From Dehalococcoidia bacterium (GTDB lineage Bacteria; Chloroflexota; Dehalococcoidia; Lucifugimonadales; UBA3495): a stretch of DNA of 54,376 nucleotides. The stretch lies in NCBI GenBank assembly GCA_022825745.1, contig JAJDWF010000127.1:1-54376 (forward strand), written 5' to 3'. The notes beneath the pieces are model-generated. The model did no database searches. It saw only the letters and a list, made by a program, of their open reading frames with translations, and had not been told where the DNA came from. The position numbers and the translations under genes were made by a program. Below are positions 8,709 to 17,005 of this stretch, in pieces (the stretch's first letter is position 1; each line of letters starts with the position of its first letter).

Positions 8709-9836
8709 GTGATTACGAAGGCCACTGATTACCTGGGATACTGGATTGCGTTGAGCCAGACGCCGGGTCTGGGCGCGGCGAGGTTCCGGCTGCTGGAATC
8801 CCATTTCGACGGAGACTTGGAGTCGGCGTGGAAGGCTCCGCCACGGGAGTTGCGGGCGGCGGGCATCGGCGGCAGTGTGGTGAAAGCGATTGCGGAATGC
8901 CGGGAACAGGTCAGCCCGGACGGGGAGCTGGAACGGCTGTCGCGGTCGGGGGTCGCGGCGTTGACGTGGCATGACGCGGAGTATCCACGCCGCCTGAAGG
9001 AGATTGCCGACGCGCCGCCGGTGCTGTATTGCCGGGGCACACTGCGCCCCGACGACGAGGCTTCGGTCGCGGTGGTGGGCACGCGAAGGCCGACCGACTA
9101 CGGATACCGCATTACCGCCGAATTGTGCGCGGACCTGGCGACGCGAGGCGTGGTAGTAGTCAGCGGGCTGGCGCTGGGCATCGACGCGCGGGCGCACAAA
9201 GCGACGCTGGACGCCGGCGGCAGGACGATAGCGGCTTTGGGAAACGGGCTGGATACGGTTTACCCGAGGGAGAACCGGCGCCTGGCCGAGCGGATCGTGG
9301 AGGAGGGCGGCGCGCTGGTGAGCGAGTTTCCGTTGGGGACGCGGCCGGAAGCATCGAATTTTCCGCGGCGCAACCGGATCATCAGCGGGATGACCCTGGG
9401 GACGCTGATTACCGAGGCCAGCGAAACCAGCGGAACCCGGTGGACGGTTTACCATGCGCTGGAGCAGAACCGGGAGATATTCTGTGTGCCGGGCAGCGTG
9501 TACTCGGACGCCAGCAAGCTGACCAACCGGTTGATCCGGGAAGGGGCCAAACTGGTTTGCGACGTTAGTGATATATTAGTGGAGATTGGATTGGACACCG
9601 CCACACGCCAGATTGCGATGACGCTTAGCGACGCAGACGAGCCCCGGTCCAATCCCACGCCGGACGATCCCGACGAAGCGGATCTAATACGGCACATCAC
9701 CCACGAGCCCACGCACATAGACGACCTGGCGAGGTTGGCCGACCGACCGATCACCGAGGTGAGCGGCCTGCTGACAATGCTGGAAATCAAGGGACTGGTT
9801 GTGCAGGCTGGTATGATGCACTATCGGTTACCCTGA
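8709..9836 (+). CDS. dprA: DNA-processing protein DprA
   Basis: 375 residues from GTG 8709. DprA loads RecA on incoming single-stranded DNA during natural transformation and is also widespread in non-competent bacteria. Visible elements: an N-terminal helical region (GYWIALSQTPGLGAARF), then the Rossmann-like DprA core with VAVVGTRRPTDYG, VVVSGLALGIDARAH, GNGLDTVYP and FPLGTRPEASNFPRRNRIISG, and a C-terminal winged helix (about 315-375). The reading frame continues open upstream through the GH15 gene, but the protein family starts here. No other competence genes lie in the window. Confidence 0.94.
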   Translation: MITKATDYLGYWIALSQTPGLGAARFRLLESHFDGDLESAWKAPPRELRAAGIGGSVVKAIAECREQVSPDGELERLSRSGVAALTWHDAEYPRRLKEIADAPPVLYCRGTLRPDDEASVAVVGTRRPTDYGYRITAELCADLATRGVVVVSGLALGIDARAHKATLDAGGRTIAALGNGLDTVYPRENRRLAERIVEEGGALVSEFPLGTRPEASNFPRRNRIISGMTLGTLITEASETSGTRWTVYHALEQNREIFCVPGSVYSDASKLTNRLIREGAKLVCDVSDILVEIGLDTATRQIAMTLSDADEPRSNPTPDDPDEADLIRHITHEPTHIDDLARLADRPITEVSGLLTMLEIKGLVVQAGMMHYRLP

Positions 9837-9872
9837 TTTTGACACGAAACTAATCGGAGACAAGTTCACCCA

Positions 9873-12314
9873 ATGCCGCCCAAGACCGGTACCAAAAGAA
9901 GGACGACCGGAAAAACGTCCGCCAGATCCAAAAGCGCCAAAACCTCAGCCCGCTCCGGCGGCAATGCGAAAGCCGCCGCGACGCGCGGGCGATCCGGCGT
10001 GCCGTCCGCCGCCGGCAAACGGCTGGTGATCGTGGAGTCGCCGGCCAAGGCGCGCACGGTGGGCCAGATCCTGGGCAACAAGTACGTGGTGGCAGCGTCC
10101 ATGGGGCACGTGCGGGACCTGCCTAAGTCCACGCTGGGGGTGAACACCGAAGAGGAATTCGCGCCCAAGTACCTGACCATGAAGGACAAGCGCGACCTGG
10201 TGAAGGGCCTCAAGGAGGCCGGCGCCAAAGCATCCGACATATTCCTGGCGACGGACCCGGACCGGGAAGGAGAGGCCATCTCCTGGCACCTGCAGGCGGC
10301 GGCCGGCTGGGACAAGAACCCCAAGCCGCCCAAGCGCGTGGTATTCCACGAGATCACTAAGCAGGCGGTGGAGGAAGCGTTCGAGCATCCCCGCGAGATC
10401 GATATGGAGCTGGTGAACGCGCAGCAGGCCCGGCGCATACTGGACCGGCTGGTGGGATACGAGATCAGCCCGCTGCTGTGGCTGAAAGTGCAGCTGGGAC
10501 TATCGGCCGGCCGGGTGCAGTCGGTGGCGCTGCGGATGATTGTGGAGCGGGAACGGGAGATCGCGGCGTTCGTGCCGGTGGAGTGGTGGTCTCTGGAGGC
10601 GGAACTGTTCAAGGACACCGACTCCCCGGCGAATCCCAACACGTTCACGGCCACGCTGCACTCGCGCAAGGGCGCCCGGCGCAAGCTGTCGATTGCCGAC
10701 GAAGACGCGGCACGGAGCCTGGAAGCGGAGTTGAAATCCGCATCCTACTCGGTGGACAGCGTGGAGAAGAAGCCGAGGCGACAACGTCCGGCGCCCCCGT
10801 TCATCACCAGCACGCTGCAACAGGAAGCGGGTCGCAAGCTCCGGTTCACGGCGCAGCGCACCATGGCGTTGGCGCAGCAGTTGTACGAGGGGCTGAACAT
10901 CGGCAACGAAGGGTCGGTGGGCCTCATCACTTATATGCGGACCGACAGCGTGAACGTGGCTGAGACGGCGGTGCGAGAGACGCGGGAGTACATCCGGGAG
11001 CGATTCGGGAAGGAATACGCGCCGGACAAGCCGCGCAGCTACCGCACGCGGAGCAAGAACGCCCAGGAGGCCCACGAGGCGATACGGCCGACGTCCATCA
11101 GGCGGACGCCGCAGGCGATGGCGGCCTACCTGGATCGCGACCAACTGCGCCTGTACACGCTGATCTGGGAGCGGATGGTGGCGAGCCAGATGGCGGACGC
11201 CCTGCTGGAAGCCACTACGGTGGAAATCGACGCGACGTGCGCCGCGCCGTCGGACAGCGTGTTCCGGTTCCGGGCGACGGGATCGGTGCTGAAGTTCCCC
11301 GGGTTCCGCGCGGTGTACCTGGAGGGTCGGGACGACTCCGGCGACGGTGAGGAAGGCGCGCTGCCGGAGTTAACGGCGGGCGACGGGTTGGTGAACCGGG
11401 AGTTGCAGGCCAACCAGCACTTCACACAACCGCCGCCCAGATTCTCCGAGGCCACGCTCATCAAGGAAATGGAGGACAAGGGCATCGGGCGGCCCAGCAC
11501 TTACGCGCCGACGATTGCCACGCTGGTGGAACGCGAATACGTGGCGCGGGAGCAGCGGAGGCTGCTGCCGACGGAGTTGGGATGCACGGTCACCGACCTG
11601 CTCACCGAGCATTTCTCGGACGTGATGGACCTGAACTTCACGGCGCGCATGGAGGAAGACTTGGACAGCGTGGCGCAAGGCGAGCAGGAATGGGTGCCAA
11701 TGCTGCGCGAATTCTACGGGCCGTTCCACCAGGCGGTTACGGCGGCGGAGAAGGAGTTTTCGCCCGCGTGCGAGAAGTGCGGGGAACCCATGACCATGAT
11801 GATGGGTCGGTTCGGGCGGTTCCTGGCGTGCACGGGTTACCCGGCGTGCCAGAATACGCGGAACATGCGGAACAATGCGGAGCGGCCGCCGGACGAAGAG
11901 ACGGATGAAGTCTGCGAAAGGTGCGAGCGGCCCATGGTGATCAAGACGGGTCGCTACGGGCGGTTCCTGGCATGTACCGGCTACAACGCGGAGGACAATC
12001 CCTGCGACAACCGGCGCAACATCGTGAAGAAGAGCGAGGTGCCCTGCCCCAAGTGCGGCGGCGACCTGGTGGAGCGGCGCGCCCGCAAGTCCGGCCGTCC
12101 GTTCTGGGGATGTGCCAACTACCCGAAGTGCGAATTCCTGGTCAACACGGAACCGATGCCGATGCCGTGTCCGGAGTGCGAGGGTATGCTGGTGACCGCG
12201 GCCCGGGGCAAGGCGACGTGCTCGGTGTGCAAGTGGAAAGGAGACCCGCCCGTCGCCGAGTCGAACGCAGGTCAGGCTGCGGCCGAACCGGAGCTGGCGA
12301 CCGTTGGCGACTAG
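9873..12314 (+). CDS. topA: DNA topoisomerase I
   Basis: 813 residues. A Toprim domain (E55 in IVESPAKA, then the TDPDREGE acidic motif near residue 127) is followed by the type IA core with active-site Y354 in LITYMRTDS. The C-terminus carries four cysteine zinc ribbons between about 630 and 800 (starting CEKCGEP, CERCERP, CPKCGGD, CPECEGM). The enzyme relaxes negative supercoils. An unusual N-terminal tail of about 48 residues is rich in Lys, Arg, Ser and Ala and precedes the first Toprim strand. Start ATG 9873 follows a GGAGACAAG stretch. Clustering with xerC is a common bacterial arrangement. Confidence 0.97.
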   Translation: MPPKTGTKRRTTGKTSARSKSAKTSARSGGNAKAAATRGRSGVPSAAGKRLVIVESPAKARTVGQILGNKYVVAASMGHVRDLPKSTLGVNTEEEFAPKYLTMKDKRDLVKGLKEAGAKASDIFLATDPDREGEAISWHLQAAAGWDKNPKPPKRVVFHEITKQAVEEAFEHPREIDMELVNAQQARRILDRLVGYEISPLLWLKVQLGLSAGRVQSVALRMIVEREREIAAFVPVEWWSLEAELFKDTDSPANPNTFTATLHSRKGARRKLSIADEDAARSLEAELKSASYSVDSVEKKPRRQRPAPPFITSTLQQEAGRKLRFTAQRTMALAQQLYEGLNIGNEGSVGLITYMRTDSVNVAETAVRETREYIRERFGKEYAPDKPRSYRTRSKNAQEAHEAIRPTSIRRTPQAMAAYLDRDQLRLYTLIWERMVASQMADALLEATTVEIDATCAAPSDSVFRFRATGSVLKFPGFRAVYLEGRDDSGDGEEGALPELTAGDGLVNRELQANQHFTQPPPRFSEATLIKEMEDKGIGRPSTYAPTIATLVEREYVAREQRRLLPTELGCTVTDLLTEHFSDVMDLNFTARMEEDLDSVAQGEQEWVPMLREFYGPFHQAVTAAEKEFSPACEKCGEPMTMMMGRFGRFLACTGYPACQNTRNMRNNAERPPDEETDEVCERCERPMVIKTGRYGRFLACTGYNAEDNPCDNRRNIVKKSEVPCPKCGGDLVERRARKSGRPFWGCANYPKCEFLVNTEPMPMPCPECEGMLVTAARGKATCSVCKWKGDPPVAESNAGQAAAEPELATVGD

Positions 12315-12336
12315 CGGGACACACCTATCCGAACGA

Positions 12337-12367
12337 GATTGCCGCGCCTCGCTCACAATGACGGGGG
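12337..12367 (+). repeat. Short dispersed repeat (GATTGCCGCG type)
   Basis: GATTGCCGCGCCTCGCTCAC followed by AATGACGGGGG resembles a second copy at 48341-48371 (GATTGCCGCGCTTTGCTCGC then AATGACAGTGG). The copy here lies in the 43-bp gap between topA and the preferred xerC start, and supplies that ATG at 12358. Confidence 0.6.
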
Positions 12368-13401
12368 AATCAGCGACGGTTGGAGTGGAGCGGGACTGCG
12401 GGCCGGCGACGCCGGCCCTGCTGGAACGATACGGGCGCTACCTGACCGGGCAGCGGGCGCTGTCGGACAACACCCGGCGCATTTACCTGGACGACCTGCA
12501 CACTTTCTTGCGCTATTGCCGGCGCAAGGGTCTGAGCCTGACCGACATGGACCGGCAGATGGTGCGGGGCTACGTGGCGTACCTGGCCACCGAGGGACGG
12601 ACGGACGGAGATCGACCTAGGGGTTATGCGCGGGTAAGCATCGTGCGCAAGCTCACGGCGCTGCGGACTTTTTACAACTTCCTGGTTCAGGAGGGGTGGT
12701 TCGAGTTCACGCCGGTGCCGTCGGCGCGGTCATTATCGGTGAAGGTGGAGAAACCGCTGCCGGGTTTCCTGGGCAAGAAAGAGGCGACGCGGCTGTTGGA
12801 CGCGCCCGATGACGACACGCCGACGGGTCTGCGGGACCGGGCGATACTGGAAGTGCTGTACGCCTGCGGCGTGCGGCTGGCGGAGATCGAGGGGATGAAC
12901 GTGGGCGACGTGTACCGTAACCGGCAGGAAATACTGGTGCGCGGCAAGGGCAACAAGGAACGGTGGACGCTGTACGGGGAGCCGGCCGAGGTGGCGCTGG
13001 ACAACTATTTGACCGACGGGCGCCCGCACCTGGCGGCAGACGCGTCGGGTGCTGAACCGCTGTTCGTGAACCGTTACGGCGGGCGGCTGTCGCGTCGCAG
13101 CATCGAGAAGATCGTGAGCAACTACGCGGCGCGGGCCGGCCTGAAGGAAGGAATCCACCCGCATACGCTGCGACACAGCTTTGCGAGCCACATGCTGGAG
13201 GGGGACGCGGACCTGCGGGTGATCCAGGACCTGCTGGGCCACAGCAGCGTATCGACCACGCAGATGTACACCCACATCACCAAGCAGGAAGCGCGACGGG
13301 CCTACCTGGACTTCCACCCCATGGCAGCGGGACCGGGCGGCGAGCATACCGACGACGGGGGCGCGGCAGATGACGACGATACTGGTGCTGCACGGCCCTA
13401 A
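12358..13401 (+). CDS. xerC: Tyrosine recombinase, XerC/XerD type
   Basis: 347 residues from ATG 12358. The N-terminal SAM-like DNA-binding domain (ERYGRYLTGQRALSDNT onward) and the catalytic domain are both complete. The full set of catalytic residues is visible: R in ACGVRLAEI, K in RGKGNKER, H and R in HPHTLRHSF, H in LLGHSS, and the nucleophile Y in TTQMYTHIT. The expected role is chromosome dimer resolution at dif. An in-frame ATG at 12304 inside the topA end is possible, but the extra residues derive from a dispersed repeat. It overlaps aroQ by 32 bp, so translation is probably coupled. Confidence 0.92.
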   Translation: MTGESATVGVERDCGPATPALLERYGRYLTGQRALSDNTRRIYLDDLHTFLRYCRRKGLSLTDMDRQMVRGYVAYLATEGRTDGDRPRGYARVSIVRKLTALRTFYNFLVQEGWFEFTPVPSARSLSVKVEKPLPGFLGKKEATRLLDAPDDDTPTGLRDRAILEVLYACGVRLAEIEGMNVGDVYRNRQEILVRGKGNKERWTLYGEPAEVALDNYLTDGRPHLAADASGAEPLFVNRYGGRLSRRSIEKIVSNYAARAGLKEGIHPHTLRHSFASHMLEGDADLRVIQDLLGHSSVSTTQMYTHITKQEARRAYLDFHPMAAGPGGEHTDDGGAADDDDTGAARP

Positions 13402-13828
13402 CCTGAACGCACTGGGCCGGCGGGACCGTCATCACTACGGCACGCTGACGCTGGCCGACATCAACCGGCGCATCGAGGAGCGTGCAGCGTCGCTGGGCGT
13501 GGAGGTGGAGTGTTTCCAGTCCAACCACGAGGGGGCGCTGATTGACCATCTGCAGGGCTGTGCCGGACGCATCGACGGCGTGGTGATCAACGCGGGGGCG
13601 TTGACGCACTACGGACTGTCGCTGAAGGACGCGCTCACCGACACGGGCGTGCCGGTAGTTGAGGTACATCTGAGCAACATACACGCGCGGGAGTCGTGGC
13701 GAAGACACTCGGTATTGGCGGACACCGCGCGCGGCCAAATTGCCGGGCTGGGGTGGAGAGGCTATACTGCTGCACTGGAAGCGTTGGCCGGCATCATTGA
13801 TGACGAGGCGGCTGAGCAAGCGAACTAG
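13370..13828 (+). CDS. aroQ: 3-dehydroquinate dehydratase, type II
   Basis: 152 residues, normal for the dodecameric type II enzyme that converts 3-dehydroquinate to 3-dehydroshikimate. Signature HGPNLNALGRRDRHHYG with catalytic Y23 in the flexible lid, FQSNHEGALIDHL, INAGALTHYG, and VEVHLSNIHARESW with catalytic H100. The start overlaps the xerC end. No other shikimate genes are nearby. Confidence 0.95.
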   Translation: MTTILVLHGPNLNALGRRDRHHYGTLTLADINRRIEERAASLGVEVECFQSNHEGALIDHLQGCAGRIDGVVINAGALTHYGLSLKDALTDTGVPVVEVHLSNIHARESWRRHSVLADTARGQIAGLGWRGYTAALEALAGIIDDEAAEQAN

Positions 13829-13843
13829 AAGGGGATAGCTAGC

Positions 13844-14410
13844 ATGAGCATCAACTTTGGCGACCTCAACAAGGGCATGGTTATTGAGCTGGAGAACCAG
13901 CCCTGGCAGGTAATGGACTACGAACGGCACAAGATGCAGCAGCGGGCGCCGGTCACCCGGATCAAGATGCGGAACCTGATCAACGGGTCGGTGATTGAGC
14001 GGACCTTCCAGCGGTACGATACGGGGTTCAGCCTGGCCGAGGTTGACAACCGGGATACGCAATACCTGTACACCGACGGGTCGCACTACTATTTCATGGA
14101 CCAGGAAACCTTCGACCAGCACGAGCTGACCGGCGAGCAACTGGGTGACACGCTGGACTACCTGAAAGAGAACATGATGGTAGAGGTGGTGTTCTACAAG
14201 GGGTCGCCCATCAACGTGAACCTGCCGATCCACGTGGAGCTGGAAGTGGTGGACACGCCGCCGGCGTTCAAGGGCAACACGGCGCAGGGCGGCAACAAGC
14301 CGGCCACGCTGGAGACCGGGCTCCAAATCACGGTGCCCATGTTCATCACGCCGGGGACGGTGGTGAAGGTTGACACGCGGAACGGAACCTACTCGGAACG
14401 GGTTTCGTAG
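13844..14410 (+). CDS. efp: Elongation factor P, atypical loop
   Basis: 188 residues with the three beta-barrel domains of EF-P: KOW-like N-domain about 1-65, central OB about 66-128, and C-terminal OB with the PMFITPGTVVKVDTRNGTYSERV signature in its second half. EF-P relieves ribosome stalling at polyproline. In the tip of the first-domain loop, where many EF-Ps have KPGKGQ with a modifiable lysine, this protein reads HKMQQRAP; aligned by flanking residues, Q33 stands at the modified position, with R34 next to it and K30 nearby. AAGGGGATAG precedes the ATG. Confidence 0.95.
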   Translation: MSINFGDLNKGMVIELENQPWQVMDYERHKMQQRAPVTRIKMRNLINGSVIERTFQRYDTGFSLAEVDNRDTQYLYTDGSHYYFMDQETFDQHELTGEQLGDTLDYLKENMMVEVVFYKGSPINVNLPIHVELEVVDTPPAFKGNTAQGGNKPATLETGLQITVPMFITPGTVVKVDTRNGTYSERVS

Positions 14411-14448
14411 ATCCGGATCGTCCGAATCAGGATTCCGGGACTTTCAGG

Positions 14449-15789
14449 ATGCTGTCGCCGGTAGTTTATTCCGTGGGGGAGGTAGCCGCCTACCTGAAGG
14501 ACAAGCTTGAGTCCGACGGGGTGTTGTCCCGGCTTACGGTGCAGGGCGAAGTGGCGAACCTGCGCACGGTAGCGTCGGGACATTCTTATTTCAGCCTGCG
14601 GGAGGACGGGAGCACCATACGGTGCGTGATGTTCCGGGGACGGTCGGGCCAGGAATACCTGGAAGAGGGTCACGAGGTACTCGCCGGCGGGAATTTCACG
14701 TTCTACGCGCCATACGGGGAAGCCAACATGCAGGTGGCCGCCGTGCTGCCGGTGGGCGAGGGCGCGATGGCGCTGGAACTGGCGCGGCTCAGGCAACAGT
14801 TGGCGGGGGAAGGGCTGTTTGAGGCGTCGCGGAAGCGTCCGCTGCCCGTGTTTCCCAAGGTGATCGGCGTGGTGACGTCGCCGAGCGGCGCGGTGTGGCA
14901 AGATATTCAAAACGTGGCGCGGCGCCGGTATCCGCTGGTGGAACTGCGGCTGTCGCCAACAGCGGTGCAGGGCGACACGGCCGGCGGGCAGATTGCCGAG
15001 GCGATCAAACAGCTGAATGACGAAGGGTTGGCGGACGTAATCATCGTGGCGCGGGGCGGCGGGTCGCTGGAAGACCTGTGGTGTTTCAATTCGGAGGAAG
15101 TGGCGCGGGCCATTTTCGGTAGCGGCATCCCGGTGGTATCAGGCGTTGGGCACGAGACCGACCACACCATAGCCGACGACGTAGCCGACCAGCGGGCACC
15201 CACGCCATCGGCGGCGGCGGAGTTGGCGACGCCGGATCGCCGGCAGTTGCTCGCCAACGTTTTCGCGGCGGGCCAGCAATTGACTGCGGTAATGCTGGGT
15301 CAGATTGACCGGAGGCGCGGCGATGTGGAACTGCAAAGGCAGCGTCTGCAACGTCGCGGGCCGGACGTGGCCGTATTGATGCGTCAGATTGACGGGCTGA
15401 CGGAGCGGGCGACGGCGGCGATGACGCGGCGCAAGGAACGACTGCAACGCGACCTGGAAGCGCAGCAGGCCAAGCTGTCGGCCCTGGATCCGGCGGCGAC
15501 ACTGCGGCGGGGCTACGCGGTGGTGAGCCTGGCGGCAAAGCCGGGCGCGCTGACGGCTCCAGAGCAGGCACAGGATGGTGACCTGCTGGATATAACGCTG
15601 AGCGGCGGCAGCATGCCGGCGGTTGCGGGTAACTCTCCGGTTGACTCGGCAACGGCGCAAAGCGAGCCGGTCAAGGAATCCGGGACCAACAGCAACGGGA
15701 ATGACGTCGCCAAGCCGTCACCGCGCTCGACGCGCCGGCGGCGTGGCGGTACTGCGGAAGCGCAGCCGGCGATGCGGCCGCTGCTGTAG
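14449..15789 (+). CDS. xseA: Exodeoxyribonuclease VII large subunit
   Basis: 446 residues. An N-terminal OB fold (YSVGEVAAYLKDKLESD, VQGEVAN, GHSYFSLRED) is followed by the nuclease core: IGVVTSPSGAVWQDI, VARGGGSLEDLWCFNSEEVARAI, VVSGVGHETDHTIAD. A coiled-coil region follows (about 265-345), and DPAATLRRGYAVV closes the conserved part. It degrades single-stranded DNA with XseB. The final 60 residues are a low-complexity basic tail. It is immediately followed by xseB. Confidence 0.95.
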   Translation: MLSPVVYSVGEVAAYLKDKLESDGVLSRLTVQGEVANLRTVASGHSYFSLREDGSTIRCVMFRGRSGQEYLEEGHEVLAGGNFTFYAPYGEANMQVAAVLPVGEGAMALELARLRQQLAGEGLFEASRKRPLPVFPKVIGVVTSPSGAVWQDIQNVARRRYPLVELRLSPTAVQGDTAGGQIAEAIKQLNDEGLADVIIVARGGGSLEDLWCFNSEEVARAIFGSGIPVVSGVGHETDHTIADDVADQRAPTPSAAAELATPDRRQLLANVFAAGQQLTAVMLGQIDRRRGDVELQRQRLQRRGPDVAVLMRQIDGLTERATAAMTRRKERLQRDLEAQQAKLSALDPAATLRRGYAVVSLAAKPGALTAPEQAQDGDLLDITLSGGSMPAVAGNSPVDSATAQSEPVKESGTNSNGNDVAKPSPRSTRRRRGGTAEAQPAMRPLL

Positions 15790-15813
15790 CTGGTGAGCGT
15801 GGGTCCAGCCGTC

Positions 15814-16149
15814 ATGACCGAACCGAGTGAGAGTTGGCGCGCGGAGTTAGCGGGGCTTTCGTTTGAGGACGCTTACCGGCGGCTTGAAGAAACGGTTGGG
15901 CGGCTGGAACAGGGCGAGTTGGCTTTGAACGACGCCGAATCGCTGTACCGCCAGGGGATGGAGTTGGCGAATCGCTGCCAGCAATTGTTGACCGAAGCGG
16001 AACTGCGCATCACGCAGATTGGCGACAGCCGGGGTGTAACGGCACCACCTACTGCCGAAACCCCCGAGGATGGCGACGATTGGGAACTGCCGCCACCGCT
16101 GGAGCCGGATGACCCGTCGCTGTTTGAAGATGACGACGCGCCGTTCTGA
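15814..16149 (+). CDS. xseB: Exodeoxyribonuclease VII small subunit
   Basis: About 111 residues from ATG 15814 (GTG 15793, 4 bp after xseA, is the alternative). The N-terminal 65 residues carry the two-helix XseB hairpin: LSFEDAYRRLEETVGRLEQG then LALNDAESLYRQGMELANRC. The last 40 residues are an acidic, proline-rich tail not found in short family members. It binds the XseA coiled coil. Confidence 0.92.
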   Translation: MTEPSESWRAELAGLSFEDAYRRLEETVGRLEQGELALNDAESLYRQGMELANRCQQLLTEAELRITQIGDSRGVTAPPTAETPEDGDDWELPPPLEPDDPSLFEDDDAPF

Positions 16150-16154
16150 TCAGT

Positions 16155-16994
16155 ATGTTGAGGATAGGCTGGTTTGCCACGGGGCGGGGTGAAGGGTCGC
16201 GGGGGCTGTTGCGGTTCGTCGCGGACGCGATTGGTGAGGGCCGGCTGGACGCGCGGATCGAGTTCGTTTTCAGCAACCGGGAACCGGGTGAGGCGGAAGG
16301 ATCGGACGCTTTTTTTGAGCTGGTGCGCTCATACGGCCTTCCGCTGGTGACGCTGTCGTCGGCGCGGTACCGGCGGGAACACGGTGGCGGGCCCATGTCG
16401 CAGCACCGGGAAGGGTTTGACCGGGAGGTGGTAAGCCTGCTGCAACCATACCAGCCCGACGTTTGCGCGTTGGCCGGTTATATGCTGATTTGCAGCGGTG
16501 AGCTGTGCCGGCGGTATCCGTTGTTGAACCTGCACGGGGCGTTGCCGGACGGGCCCACGGGAACCTGGCAGTCGGTGATCTGGGAGTTGATTGCATCCGG
16601 GGCGACGCGAACCGGGTCGATGATTCACCTGGCGACGGAAGAGGTGGACCGGGGGCCGGTGTTGTCCCACTGCGAGCTGCCCATCGTAGGCGGTCGGTTT
16701 AATAAAGCGCGGAAGGCGTTAGTAGGGCAGGACGTGGAGCAGGTGAGACGCGAAGAAGGGGAAGAAAACGACCTGTTCCGCCTGATCAGGTCAGAAGGCT
16801 ATCGACGGGAACCGTACCTGCTGCTGGCTACGTTGCAGGCGGTGGCGGACGGTCGGGTCAGGGTGCGCCCCGGCGAGGCGCTGGACGCAAACGGGAATCC
16901 CCTGGCCGACACGCACGCCTCGGGGTTTTCGCTGACGGCGGAAATAGAGGCGGCGATTTCCCGGGATGCCAGCTTCCCGCTTTCGCAGGAATGA
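16155..16994 (+). CDS. Formyltransferase, PurN-like
   Basis: 279 residues with the formyl_transf_N fold: NLHGALPDGPTG contains the catalytic pair N125 and H127, and D165 in EEVDRGPVL completes the triad used by glycinamide ribonucleotide formyltransferases. It is longer than E. coli PurN (about 212), with an insertion near residues 70-95 and about 45 extra residues at the C-terminus, and its N-terminal strand (RIGWFATGRGEGSRGLL) diverges. It could be the purine enzyme or a relative that formylates another amine. It converges with clpX, 11 bp apart. Confidence 0.75.
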   Translation: MLRIGWFATGRGEGSRGLLRFVADAIGEGRLDARIEFVFSNREPGEAEGSDAFFELVRSYGLPLVTLSSARYRREHGGGPMSQHREGFDREVVSLLQPYQPDVCALAGYMLICSGELCRRYPLLNLHGALPDGPTGTWQSVIWELIASGATRTGSMIHLATEEVDRGPVLSHCELPIVGGRFNKARKALVGQDVEQVRREEGEENDLFRLIRSEGYRREPYLLLATLQAVADGRVRVRPGEALDANGNPLADTHASGFSLTAEIEAAISRDASFPLSQE

Positions 16995-17005
16995 CGGCGA
17001 CACAG

